From the IMG/VR virus record IMGVR_UViG_3300033388_003061, positions 1 to 24,867 of that record: a stretch of DNA of 24,867 nt; one strand, given 5' to 3'. The position numbers were made by a program, and so were the translations under genes. Positions within the stretch are counted from its first letter, which is position 1. Every line of letters starts with the position of its first letter. The notes below the pieces were generated by a model that was given only the letters and a program-made list of their open reading frames with translations, made no database searches and was not told the origin of the DNA. The DNA comes from a virus. This document shows positions 14,916 to 21,689 of this stretch, in pieces.

Positions 14916-17198
14916 CTAAGATCCTCCGGCCGCAGTAACGGCCTGTAAATTCGTTTGTCTGGTGCGGATCTGGCCGTCCAGGGCTTTGCCCTCGCGGGTG
15001 GTCTTGTCACGCATCGTCTCGATGTCCAGCTTCTGGTAGAGGTCCTTCAGTCGCAGACCCTCTTCGAGCGCGAGCTTGGCGTAACCCAGCTCCCTGTCCA
15101 TCTCCAGCCGATCCGTCTCGCGCACGTTGCGCATGTCATTTTCTTTGGTACGCATATCGACCTCGGCCTGCTTGATCGCAATGTCTGGCTCGGGCTGCGG
15201 TGGGTTCTCTTCAATGTAGGTCTTGAACTCTTCGTCGTCCATGAAGAACCGGCTGCCGTCGCGGTAACCGAGCGCACCAAATATCTCGTCGGTGATCTTG
15301 CCACCCTTCACGCGCTCGGCCTGGCCGGGGATCTGCAGCGACTGAGTGACGCCGTAGACCAGCCGGTCCACTCGACGCACTGGGTCGGTGTTGCCCATGC
15401 CAACGTCAACAGCGGCGGTCAGGTTCTGGGTCAGCAGTTTGTTGGTTACCACGTCAGTGCCGAACCGTTTCCACAGATCGGACTGGGATGCAGCCAGGGA
15501 CAGCACCACCTCGTCCGTCTCGTAGTGCTGCACCAGGCGCAAAAGCTGATTGAGGACCGGCCCCATCCAGGTGGTCATGAATACCTGGATCGAGTAGTCA
15601 CCGACGGAGTTGGCGTCCTGGGACATCTGCCCCATGCCACCGGCGGTCTCGTTCAAATTCTTGTTGGACTGGACGCTGCCCTGGGAGAAGTTACCCACCA
15701 GCTCGTCCATCTCCACGGCCAGACGGTCGTGCTCGATGTAGGAGGAGTTGGTCACGTCAGGTGTGTCCACCACCACCACGTCCTCTTTGGGGTCATTCAT
15801 CATGACACCGCCGCCGGGCGTGTTGCGTACCAGGGCGTCCAGGTCGGTCTGACTTCCCCGGCGTACGTGGTACCGCTTGTTGAGCACCAGCTTGACGTTG
15901 TCGAGTCGCTGGTTGGCTACGTTGTTGATCTCTTCCTGCAGGCCTGCCGACTGTTCGACGTCACCGGCGGGGTAATTCCTGTGGGCCTCAATGGATGAGA
16001 ACCCTACCTGGAATGGTCGCTCGCCTGGTCGCAGATGTGGGTACAGCTCCTCCAGCGGAACGGCGTCGGTCAGCAGCAGCTCGGTGCCCATGGTCCAGAA
16101 GACCATGTCAGTGCCGTTGACCTTGACGATGTTCATGTGCGCCCACAAGGTGGTGAACGAGTTGCTGTGCTGCTCATCTGCCGGGTCGATCCGCTCCCGG
16201 CCTTCCCGCGCCTGGCGGGTCCTGTCGTACTCCTGGCCGCGTGTTCCGAGTAAAGCCCCGCGGCTGTGTCTGCGCCACACGGGTTGCTTTGTCTTCGGGT
16301 CCTTCATCTCCATCCGCTCTTCAGCCTCGCCGAGATAGATCGGCATGAGGTAGATCAGGAAGGGAGAGGTGTTGACCGGGTCTCGCCAGTCACACATGGG
16401 ATCGAAGCGGAAATTCTCTGGGGCTATGTCGTCGATGCAGGGCTTATCGTGCCTGACCGTGTAATGCTCATAGCCTCCGGGTACCTGGTTGCCCTCGCCG
16501 TCGTCGGTCATCATCATCTTGCCGTCGCCGTCGAAGGCTGGTCGGACGTCGGTGTCCTCCTGGTACTTCCAGTAGGCATGCGAGATACAGATGCCGTAGA
16601 CCTTGGTGTCCTGGTACTGGCCAATGGCCGTCTGGAACCAGGGGATGGTGTGGTCGAGCCGGTACTGCAGGATGCGCTGGTTGATCTGCGCGGAGATGAC
16701 CTGCATCTCATCGCGCGGGTCCTGTGCTTTGACGACCAGCATGTCCTGGGTGGAGAAGGCGGCCACGGCCAGGCCCCGCTCAGACTTTTTCACCATGGCA
16801 CGAGTCTTCGGACGGAAAATCCTTGATCTTTTAATGTTTCGCTTGGTGTTAGAGAAGGGTGATCCTGGCGCGTGTTCGTTGTTGAAGTGGTGGAGGTTCC
16901 GCTCCCACTGATTCGTTATGTTGGCATCCAGATAGTCTGAGCTGGCGCCGTACATCTCTGAAGCTCGTTGGAGCAGCCAGGCGTCGCTGTTAGGCCCGCT
17001 GAACATCCTGACGTCCTCATCCTCCTGAAGACTGTCGGTGCCAGTGGCGCCTGCTTGTCGAGCTGGTGGGTTCTCACCCGGTGGTAGATCCAGGGCGGTG
17101 CGTTCGTAGGCAGGCTGTTGGCCTGAGATGGGCTCGGAGGTCTGGTCGGCCCCCAGTTGATACTCGGTGTTGTCGTCGGGTCTGTGTTGATCAGCCAT
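14916..17198 (-). CDS. Portal protein
   Basis: 760 residues, a size typical of P22-like / podoviral portals, which form the dodecameric ring for DNA entry and exit at one capsid vertex. The first 60 residues are polar and disordered. Then come a helical segment with a conserved-looking basic patch (NIKRSRIFRPKTRAMVKKSE), a wing/stem region (PCIDDIAPENFRFDPMCDWR), GFSSIEAHRNYPAGDVEQSA, and LNETAGGMGQMSQDANSVGD, the last typical of portal crown/stem helices. The C-terminus is a long charged helical barrel region (IKQAEVDMRTKENDMRNVRE; KLALEEGLRLKDLYQKL). It lies downstream of terS/terL and upstream of scaffold and capsid genes. The ATG overlaps the previous stop (TAATG). Confidence 0.85.
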   Translation of the reverse strand: MADQHRPDDNTEYQLGADQTSEPISGQQPAYERTALDLPPGENPPARQAGATGTDSLQEDEDVRMFSGPNSDAWLLQRASEMYGASSDYLDANITNQWERNLHHFNNEHAPGSPFSNTKRNIKRSRIFRPKTRAMVKKSERGLAVAAFSTQDMLVVKAQDPRDEMQVISAQINQRILQYRLDHTIPWFQTAIGQYQDTKVYGICISHAYWKYQEDTDVRPAFDGDGKMMMTDDGEGNQVPGGYEHYTVRHDKPCIDDIAPENFRFDPMCDWRDPVNTSPFLIYLMPIYLGEAEERMEMKDPKTKQPVWRRHSRGALLGTRGQEYDRTRQAREGRERIDPADEQHSNSFTTLWAHMNIVKVNGTDMVFWTMGTELLLTDAVPLEELYPHLRPGERPFQVGFSSIEAHRNYPAGDVEQSAGLQEEINNVANQRLDNVKLVLNKRYHVRRGSQTDLDALVRNTPGGGVMMNDPKEDVVVVDTPDVTNSSYIEHDRLAVEMDELVGNFSQGSVQSNKNLNETAGGMGQMSQDANSVGDYSIQVFMTTWMGPVLNQLLRLVQHYETDEVVLSLAASQSDLWKRFGTDVVTNKLLTQNLTAAVDVGMGNTDPVRRVDRLVYGVTQSLQIPGQAERVKGGKITDEIFGALGYRDGSRFFMDDEEFKTYIEENPPQPEPDIAIKQAEVDMRTKENDMRNVRETDRLEMDRELGYAKLALEEGLRLKDLYQKLDIETMRDKTTREGKALDGQIRTRQTNLQAVTAAGGS

Positions 17199-17713
17199 TA
17201 AGAGTTGTCGAGGTCAACGACCTCCTCCCGGATTGTTCGTTCTCTGTCCTCAACGTCCGTCTCCGTAATGTTAATCCGCGGCATGAGCCCCCTTTCGAGG
17301 ATCTCCCCACCAACCTTCATGAGCATGTCATCTATTTCACGCGGTGACCGCTCCATCGAGATGTGGTAGCCACTGATGGCCGAAACGTCTGGGCACTTAA
17401 TTACCACACTGCCGAGGCTGCTGTCCACTTTAACCTCCCAGTCGATGCCCGGATAAAGTCGGGTCAGCCGGGTGCCGAACCGCTTGGCCAGGTTCATCTC
17501 CACGGTAGCGATGGATTGCTGATCGATGTTGCCTTCGTTGATCTCGACGTCGTTGTAGTCCACCACCCGGTTGTCGGCGCGGTGGTGCTGCGGGATGATC
17601 AGCTGTGGCGCCTCACCCACTGGCTGACCGTTTGGCATCAGTATCCCGGCCTTCTTGGCCGCCTTCTCATCCGCTTTGCGCCGTGCTCTAGCGACGGATA
17701 TCTTCTTAGGCAT
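17198..17713 (-). CDS. Hypothetical phage protein with basic N-terminus
   Basis: 171 residues from ATG 17713 (MPKKISVARARRKADEKAAK), chosen because GGAGGAG lies seven bases upstream; the frame is open further but lacks such a site. The N-terminal 30 residues are strongly basic and could bind nucleic acid. The rest mixes strands and helices (QSIATVEMNLAKRFGTRLTR; IDWEVKVDSSLGSVVIKCPD) and ends acidic (EVVDLDNS). No family recognised. It overlaps the preceding Cys-rich gene by eight bases and the portal ATG by one, so it is made together with the portal. A role in packaging or head assembly is only suggested. Confidence 0.6.
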   Translation of the reverse strand: MPKKISVARARRKADEKAAKKAGILMPNGQPVGEAPQLIIPQHHRADNRVVDYNDVEINEGNIDQQSIATVEMNLAKRFGTRLTRLYPGIDWEVKVDSSLGSVVIKCPDVSAISGYHISMERSPREIDDMLMKVGGEILERGLMPRINITETDVEDRERTIREEVVDLDNS

Positions 17714-17894
17714 CAGGCAGCTCCTCCAGTTCAAGGGTCGGCATCTTATACTTCACGCCCTTGTGTTCACACTTATCGTAGATGCACATGTAGGTGGCCG
17801 TCTTCTGATCAGCCCAGACCCCCTCGTAGTACATGATGTACCCGCAGCTGCAGAGCAGCGATGAGGGCATGAAGTGGAAGGTCTTAGTCGTCAT
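17706..17894 (-). CDS. Cys-rich zinc-ribbon-like mini-protein
   Basis: 62 residues from ATG 17894 with AGGA five bases upstream. Cysteines at 15, 17, 37 and 42 (LLCSCGYIMYY and TYMCIYDKCEHKG) form two close pairs about 20 residues apart, with beta-type sequence between, as in a zinc ribbon; the pair spacings (CxC, Cx4C) are not the usual CxxC. The tail is acidic (LELEELPDA). It begins 27 bases after the tRNA gene. Function unknown; zinc-ribbon proteins often bind nucleic acid or protein partners. Confidence 0.6.
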   Translation of the reverse strand: MTTKTFHFMPSSLLCSCGYIMYYEGVWADQKTATYMCIYDKCEHKGVKYKMPTLELEELPDA

Positions 17895-17921
17895 CTCAAT
17901 CCTATGTTATGTCACATGACA

Positions 17922-17998
17922 TGGAGCCCGCGGCGGGAATCGAACCCGCATATACCGGTTGCCAGAACCGGACGCCTGACCATTCGAGCCACGCGAGC
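17922..17998 (-). tRNA. tRNA with encoded CCA; anticodon ambiguous (TGG Pro by 7-nt loop, or CTG Gln)
   Basis: The minus strand folds into a cloverleaf. The 7-bp acceptor pairs GCTCGCG with CGCGGGC (one G-T pair). The D arm has a 3-bp stem (GCT/GGC). The anticodon stem is CCGGT/ACCGG. The variable loop is TATAT, and the T arm is GCGGG-TTCGATT-CCCGC. A T discriminator and encoded CCA follow (17924-17922). The strict 7-nt anticodon loop is TCTGGCA, which gives TGG (Pro) but puts C at position 33. A one-base shift restores T33 and gives CTG (Gln), as in CTG-type glutamine loops (TTCTGG). There is one extra base between D and anticodon stems. The first base is shared with the stop codon (TAG) of the upstream mini-gene. 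Confidence 0.8.
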
Positions 17999-18132
17999 TA
18001 TCTTAAAAAGTTGGGACCCATCTCATCAGGGCTGACCGGGCCACCGGCCAGGCCTAGCACCAGGCCCACCGCAATTACGCCTATCGCCATGGCCAGGACC
18101 CACAGCCACTGCTCATTTCGTTTAATTATCAT
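17998..18132 (-). CDS. Small one-helix membrane protein
   Basis: 44 residues starting MIIKRNEQWLWVLAMAIGVI, followed by AVGLVLGLAGGPVSPDEMGP. A basic N-terminus leads into one clear hydrophobic helix (about residues 9-30) and a short polar C-terminus, so a single-pass membrane protein is predicted. The ATG overlaps the terL stop (ATGA), and the TAG stop shares its G with the tRNA, so the reading is anchored at both ends. It could be a small holin-like or envelope-acting protein, but size and one helix are the only support; no lysin is visible nearby. Confidence 0.6.
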   Translation of the reverse strand: MIIKRNEQWLWVLAMAIGVIAVGLVLGLAGGPVSPDEMGPNFLR

Positions 18133-19595
18133 ATCTCGTACTCCTCTGGCTCGAACTGATCGTCGGGCTCGAAGTAGTTGATGGAGAAGTCGCCCAGGAT
18201 CTCCGCAAAGGTGTGCGCCAGTGAGTCGCCCTCGTCCGGGGACTCCTGGCCGCGCTTCTTCATGTCCTGCTTGCGCTCCAGGCGGATGCGCTCCTTGTCG
18301 TCGAATGAGAACTCGATGCCGGTCAGGGCGTCACGCAGGTCCTGGTCCTGTGGGATGTCAGCGCCATCGCGAATCCACTCCCGCATCCGACCCCACATCT
18401 CCGCACGTTTGTTGTAGTAGGTCTCGTTGTCCATAGCTTTGGAACCGGCGTTGACCTCGATGACCTCGTAGTTCAATTGTCGTAGCCGATCGACGACCCC
18501 AGCACCGATACCAACCGCATCCACAAACGTCGCCTGTGGCTTGAACTCGCGCATCAGCGTCGCCACACGCTCCGCCACCTCCATGGTATTCAGCTCGCGC
18601 CACTTGAGCTGGGTGAGCAGCTTGCGGCCTTGCCTGATCGAGACCACTGTCTTGTCGTCCCCGTACCGGGCGACGTCCACCCCGAGCACGATCGGCATGG
18701 CGAAGTAAGCTTCCAGCTCGATCTCGAACCGCATCCCCGCATCGACGATATCGGTCGCAATGAACTGGGTCACGGCCAACTTGGGGAACTGGCCGCGGAC
18801 GCGGACACGGAAGAAGTCTGAGTCCTCCCCGTAGGTATCTAGCCACTCCTGCAGCTCCTTCTTGTTGGTCATCTGGCAGGTGCGCGAGTCGATATGCCGG
18901 GTGGTCCAGCGCATCTTGTCGCGCTCGAAGCAGTCCTTGAAACGCCCCGTGTTCCTGGTCGGGTTGCCGTACACGAACCACATCGCGCGCGGGTCCGTCA
19001 TGGCGCCCTCAGTCACCTCCCATATCTTATCCGGGATACCGGAGGCCTCGTCGTAGATGATCATGGAGTGGGTCGCGTGGAGACCAGCGAACGCCTCCGA
19101 GTTGTGCTCAGTGTTAGGCACGGCCGCGACGAACCAGGTCTCCGGGTGCTCCTTGTGGTAGAACCTCGTGGCCGACCAGACGAACCAATGCCCGACCAGG
19201 CTGCGCTTCTGCCACAGCGCGATCTCACGCCAGGTCTTGGTGGACAGCTGGTTGGTGGTGTTGGCTGTGACGACCCCGGACAGGTGTGGCCTGGTGGCCA
19301 TCGCCCAGTTCACCAGCCAGGCCACCTCGGCGGTCTTGCCGATGCCGTGGCCGGACGCAATGGCTTCACGGATCGCGTAGTCGGTGGGGTTGGCGCGGAT
19401 CTTCTCGCCGACCCGAATCATCTGGGCGGCCTGCCAGTCGTCTGGTCCGTTGGGGAACTCCTTCAGCTCACCGGCGCCCCACTCGTAGGCCCACATGGTG
19501 AACCCGAATGGATCGTCGTAGAACTCGCCGACGGCCTCAACCAGGGCAGCCTCGTACTCCGAGTCGGACATGCCCCGCTGGGATGCTGCACTCAC
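18129..19595 (-). CDS. terL: Terminase large subunit (ATPase and nuclease)
   Basis: 488 residues from GTG 19595. That start has AGGAGAAG about eight bases upstream and overlaps the previous stop (GTGA); an ATG eight codons later (19571) lacks a comparable site. It powers DNA packaging at the portal and cuts the concatemer. The Walker A-type loop ASGHGIGKT (about 80-88) carries the GKT, and Walker B is IIYDEAS (about 179-185). The C-terminal RNase H-like nuclease shows three acidic positions: GVDVARYGDD (D307), ATFVDAVGIG (D359) and PDEGDSLAHTF (near 454-457). A downstream NPT/NxxT coupling motif is also seen (YGNPTRNTGRF). Length and motifs are complete. Confidence 0.93.
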   Translation of the reverse strand: MSAASQRGMSDSEYEAALVEAVGEFYDDPFGFTMWAYEWGAGELKEFPNGPDDWQAAQMIRVGEKIRANPTDYAIREAIASGHGIGKTAEVAWLVNWAMATRPHLSGVVTANTTNQLSTKTWREIALWQKRSLVGHWFVWSATRFYHKEHPETWFVAAVPNTEHNSEAFAGLHATHSMIIYDEASGIPDKIWEVTEGAMTDPRAMWFVYGNPTRNTGRFKDCFERDKMRWTTRHIDSRTCQMTNKKELQEWLDTYGEDSDFFRVRVRGQFPKLAVTQFIATDIVDAGMRFEIELEAYFAMPIVLGVDVARYGDDKTVVSIRQGRKLLTQLKWRELNTMEVAERVATLMREFKPQATFVDAVGIGAGVVDRLRQLNYEVIEVNAGSKAMDNETYYNKRAEMWGRMREWIRDGADIPQDQDLRDALTGIEFSFDDKERIRLERKQDMKKRGQESPDEGDSLAHTFAEILGDFSINYFEPDDQFEPEEYEI

Positions 19596-19825
19596 GCGGC
19601 GAGCTTCTCCTGGAACCCGGCGGACTCGGTGGGCGTCTTGCCACAGTAGTCGCAGACGTACTCGGGCAGTCGCTCCATGCGCCCGTCGCGCACCCTGGAG
19701 AAGTACCCCAGGAACCGCATGACTGAGCTGCATATGTGGCAATGTGGTGGTCCCATAAGATCCTCCAGCATGGTGAAAAACCCCTCGGTGGGTAGGATCT
19801 GGTCGCCGTTCTCAAATAGCGTCAT
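19592..19825 (-). CDS. Mini-protein with CxxC / CxxC zinc-binding pattern
   Basis: 77 residues from an ATG that overlaps the terS stop (ATGA). Cysteines at 29/32 (PHCHICSSV) and 58/61 (YVCDYCGKT) make two CxxC knuckles 25 residues apart, a rubredoxin/zinc-ribbon-like arrangement, with a basic segment between (YFSRVRDGRMERLPEYV). Its stop overlaps the GTG of terL, so terS, this gene and terL are translated as one coupled unit. The placement between the two terminase subunits suggests a packaging accessory, perhaps a DNA- or terminase-binding factor; no named family was recognised. Confidence 0.7.
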   Translation of the reverse strand: MTLFENGDQILPTEGFFTMLEDLMGPPHCHICSSVMRFLGYFSRVRDGRMERLPEYVCDYCGKTPTESAGFQEKLAA

Positions 19826-20589
19826 TGCTGCGCCACCACGGACGGGTCCTTGAGCATCTTGGCCTTGCGGTCGTTGGCGGTCTCCATTCGGCGCCGGGCA
19901 CCGTCGAGCTGCTCAATATGATTGACCTGGAGGTTGTTAGTGACCTCCACCAGCGGCTTGTCGCCGTACAGATCACTATAAATCTTCGACATCATCCACT
20001 GCCGGGTGCGGATCCTCACCTCAGCCCGGCGCACCGCGCTAGGATTAGATATCTCAATCGCATTGCCGTGCTTGTCGGTGGACTGGATCACATCATCAGT
20101 AGCGTCATCAGCGATCTTCATGGTCTCATCGGCGTAGGACTCCATGGCAATGTGCCTGGCCGCCTTCAACGAAGAGGCCACCTCCACATCATGGGTGCGC
20201 AGCGCATAAAAAGACCGGATCGGGTCGGTCTCCAGCAGCGGTGAGGCATGCTCAAGGACCGAGGCCCTGACCGTGGCGCCACTGGCCACGGACATGTAGA
20301 CATTATCAAGCACGTCCTCATCCCAGAACCGACGGCTCCAGGTCACTTTCGCATCAGACACCTGATCGCGCTTGTTCTGATCGGTGAGGACGTGGGTGTT
20401 GTAAGTCTCCCTGCTGATATCGCAGGCCTTCAAAGCCTCGTTGATCCGGTAGCCTGAGTTAGCCACATGATCAATGAATCTGCGCCACTTCTCGGTGGTC
20501 AGCTTGATCGCCTGCCGCTCAGGATAAGTCAGTGACTGACTGCCCTTGGCCTTGCGCTTGGTGACGGCGGTATGCTCAACCTCCGCCAT
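19822..20589 (-). CDS. terS: Terminase small subunit
   Basis: 255 residues from ATG 20589 with GGAG seven bases upstream. The role is recognition of the packaging site and control of TerL. After a basic N-terminus (TKRKAKGSQSLTYPERQAIK) comes a helix-turn-helix-like segment at about 38-62 (HVANSGYRINEALKACDISR, ETYNTHVLTDQN). It is followed by a long helical oligomerisation region (KAARHIAMESYADETMKIAD; RIRTRQWMMSKIYSDLYGDK) and a charged C-terminus. Layout and position two genes before terL fit a phage small terminase. The family is poorly conserved, so the call depends on architecture and neighbourhood. The start lies inside the end of the preceding gene (14-base overlap). Confidence 0.8.
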   Translation of the reverse strand: MAEVEHTAVTKRKAKGSQSLTYPERQAIKLTTEKWRRFIDHVANSGYRINEALKACDISRETYNTHVLTDQNKRDQVSDAKVTWSRRFWDEDVLDNVYMSVASGATVRASVLEHASPLLETDPIRSFYALRTHDVEVASSLKAARHIAMESYADETMKIADDATDDVIQSTDKHGNAIEISNPSAVRRAEVRIRTRQWMMSKIYSDLYGDKPLVEVTNNLQVNHIEQLDGARRRMETANDRKAKMLKDPSVVAQQ

Positions 20590-20875
20590 CGCGAATCTCC
20601 ACCATCCAGCCAGGGTTGTTTATGCCGACCTGGGGCTCCAACACCTCATATCCAGGCACCTCGTGGTACCCGGTCAGGTCAACTGTTTCATGTGGAACAA
20701 TCCGCCCGGTGCCCGCTGCACTGATCATCGGATCCTCACCCCAGCGGGCGGCAGCACTCAACCCTTTCGGCAGGAGGAACTCAGGCACCCTATCAAGCAC
20801 CTGGCCGGATTCAAACTCCAGCAGCCAATGGACCAACGGCGTACGGGGGTTTCTGCGCTCCCAGGGCTCACTCAT
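20576..20875 (-). CDS. Hypothetical phage protein upstream of terS
   Basis: 99 residues from ATG 20875 (MSEPWERRNPRTPLVHWLLE). The frame is open further upstream but that part overlaps the preceding gene and lacks sense. It has a mixed helix/strand pattern (FESGQVLDRVPEFLLPKGLS; GYHEVPGYEVLEPQVGINNP), with no Cys, transmembrane or enzyme motif. Not recognised. It ends 14 bases inside terS and begins eight bases after the previous stop, so it belongs to the leftward packaging transcript. Confidence 0.6.
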   Translation of the reverse strand: MSEPWERRNPRTPLVHWLLEFESGQVLDRVPEFLLPKGLSAAARWGEDPMISAAGTGRIVPHETVDLTGYHEVPGYEVLEPQVGINNPGWMVEIRDGGG

Positions 20876-20882
20876 CTGGCGA

Positions 20883-21041
20883 CTACAGCCCTTGGAATGG
20901 GTTGTGATTGGGTCGCTCAAATACTTGCCGGTCTGAGAACTTGTACACGGGATAGGCGCGTTCATTGCCCTCGAAAGCAAACACCAGCGACTTCATGCTG
21001 ACGACGCGGCGGCGGGGTTTCCTGTTCGGTATCGTAGCCAT
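20883..21041 (-). CDS. Hypothetical small basic protein, first gene of the leftward block
   Basis: 52 residues from ATG 21041, supported by GGAGG five bases upstream. The N-terminus is basic (MATIPNRKPRRRVVSMKSLV) and the rest mixed polar/aromatic (FEGNERAYPVYKFSDRQVFE). Family unknown. As the first gene after the divergent control region, with a strong hairpin in its leader, it may be a regulator or packaging accessory, but that is only positional. Confidence 0.6.
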   Translation of the reverse strand: MATIPNRKPRRRVVSMKSLVFAFEGNERAYPVYKFSDRQVFERPNHNPFQGL

Positions 21042-21062
21042 GTGGGCCTCCGTTTGAGAAAC

Positions 21063-21087
21063 GCCCCAGGGACTGTGTCCCCAGGGC
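21063..21087 (-). promoter_or_regulatory. Strong hairpin in the leader of the leftward transcript
   Basis: On the minus strand an 11-bp stem (nine Watson-Crick pairs, one G-T and one T-G pair) closes on an ACA loop; arms are GCCCTGGGGAC and GTCCCTGGGGC. It ends 11 bases before the GGAGG of the 52-residue gene. Only GTTTCTC follows, so it is a weak terminator candidate; RNA stabilisation, attenuation or processing are alternatives. Confidence 0.5.
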
Positions 21088-21142
21088 ATCTCATTCACCA
21101 CTAACAAGGAGACCGGGGAGAAACCGGCAACCTTGGTCGCGG

Positions 21143-21172
21143 AGATTACCCCTGGCTGCGGCCGATAGTCAA
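21143..21172 (-). promoter_or_regulatory. Candidate sigma-70-like promoter, leftward
   Basis: Minus-strand TTGACT (21172-21167; five of six to the -35 consensus) is followed after 18 bp by TAATCT (21148-21143; keeps the TAxxxT frame). Transcription would begin near 21136, about 95 bp before the first leftward ATG. The -10 match is weak, so this is tentative. Confidence 0.35.
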
Positions 21173-21175
21173 ATT

Positions 21176-21190
21176 GTCTCGAAGCGAGAC
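21176..21190. promoter_or_regulatory. Inverted repeat just upstream of the leftward -35
   Basis: GTCTCG and CGAGAC (6 bp) flank a 3-bp centre, three bases beyond the candidate -35 box. Position suits an operator or activator site; it may also be chance. Confidence 0.35.
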
Positions 21191-21274
21191 CCGAGCATTG
21201 TCACGCACCCAAGAAACGCAACTTTGAGTGCGTGGATTCCCAGCAGAATAAATTCTCAGTGTCTGCGGTGAAAG

Positions 21275-21284
21275 TGTACGTACA
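21275..21284. promoter_or_regulatory. 10-bp perfect palindrome TGTACGTACA
   Basis: A perfect symmetric 10-mer in the divergent control region, suited to a homodimeric DNA-binding protein. I saw no second copy in the gap. Confidence 0.3.
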
Positions 21285-21333
21285 TGAGCATTAAGGTCGG
21301 GTGCTGGAATGCTGGGCTGACGAAGATGGGGGA

Positions 21334-21354
21334 TGGGACCACGGGGCGGTCCCA
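21334..21354. promoter_or_regulatory. 7-bp hairpin in the control region
   Basis: TGGGACC and GGTCCCA pair perfectly around a 7-base loop (ACGGGGC). No T-run follows on either strand, so it is not a standard terminator. Confidence 0.4.
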
Positions 21355-21445
21355 CGTCGTCGCTGATTCCGTTTCACTGTCGAGCTCGGCATGGGACCCG
21401 CTGAGATTCTGAGACCCCGAGGCACCCCCTCGGATGTTTGCACGG

Positions 21446-21600
21446 GCCTGTCAGCCTCTGTGTTGGCTTGCTTGTCAGCATCTGGGCATCTCCTCTGATA
21501 GCCCCACTGGTTGCGGGTGCGGGCGCGTGAGCAAATCCTCAGCTGCTATCCAGATTTGTAGAATCCACTCAGCCCCTCCTCCTCACCGAGGCTGATAGGC
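21446..21600. repeat. Dispersed 13-bp inverted repeat (GCCTGTCAGCCTC / GAGGCTGATAGGC)
   Basis: Arms at 21446-21458 and 21588-21600 are complementary at 12 of 13 positions, 129 bp apart. A shorter TGATAG echo lies between them. Spacing suits looping by a repressor or origin-binding protein. Confidence 0.5.
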
Positions 21601-21616
21601 CGCTACGATCAGGGGG

Positions 21617-21657
21617 TTGCAAGCTCGGCCATGCTCGGCTAGGGTCGCTGCGACCCT
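21617..21657 (+). promoter_or_regulatory. Candidate rightward promoter with overlapping operator-like inverted repeat
   Basis: TTGCAA (21617-21622) and TAGGGT (21640-21645) are 17 bp apart, giving a weak sigma-70-like promoter (four and three of six consensus bases). A 7-bp inverted repeat AGGGTCG-CTG-CGACCCT (21641-21657) overlaps the -10 box and start point, where a repressor would block transcription. GCTCGGC is repeated twice in the spacer. Confidence 0.35.
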
Positions 21658-21689
21658 CGTCACTGAGGCGGGGACAAGAGGACGACAAC

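Larger units (their letters stand above)
21042..21689. other. Divergent intergenic control region, 648 bp, no convincing gene
   Basis: This gap separates leftward morphogenesis genes from the rightward operon. It is packed with inverted repeats (listed separately) and has candidate promoters for both directions. A weak open frame at 21355-21146 (minus, GTG start) has no Shine-Dalgarno and cuts across several hairpins, so I do not call it. No tRNA or iteron array was seen. It could hold an origin or a packaging site as well as promoters; the sequence alone does not decide. Confidence 0.7.

Noticed and set aside
14955-15998. Long plus-strand open frame (347 codons) opposite the portal gene
   Set aside because: It is antisense to the portal, which has motifs, overlaps and codon pattern in its favour; the product is His/Val/Leu-rich without a ribosome site.
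17922-17998. tRNA on the plus strand (with a GCC-like loop)
   Set aside because: The conserved T-arm pattern GGTTCGATTCC and the 3' CCA are only on the minus strand.
18894-19649. Plus-strand open frame of 251 codons opposite terL
   Set aside because: Mirror of a GC3-rich coding strand; terL carries complete ATPase and nuclease motifs.
21146-21355. Minus-strand GTG frame of 69 codons in the control region
   Set aside because: No Shine-Dalgarno, crosses several inverted repeats and has atypical codon use; treated as non-coding.
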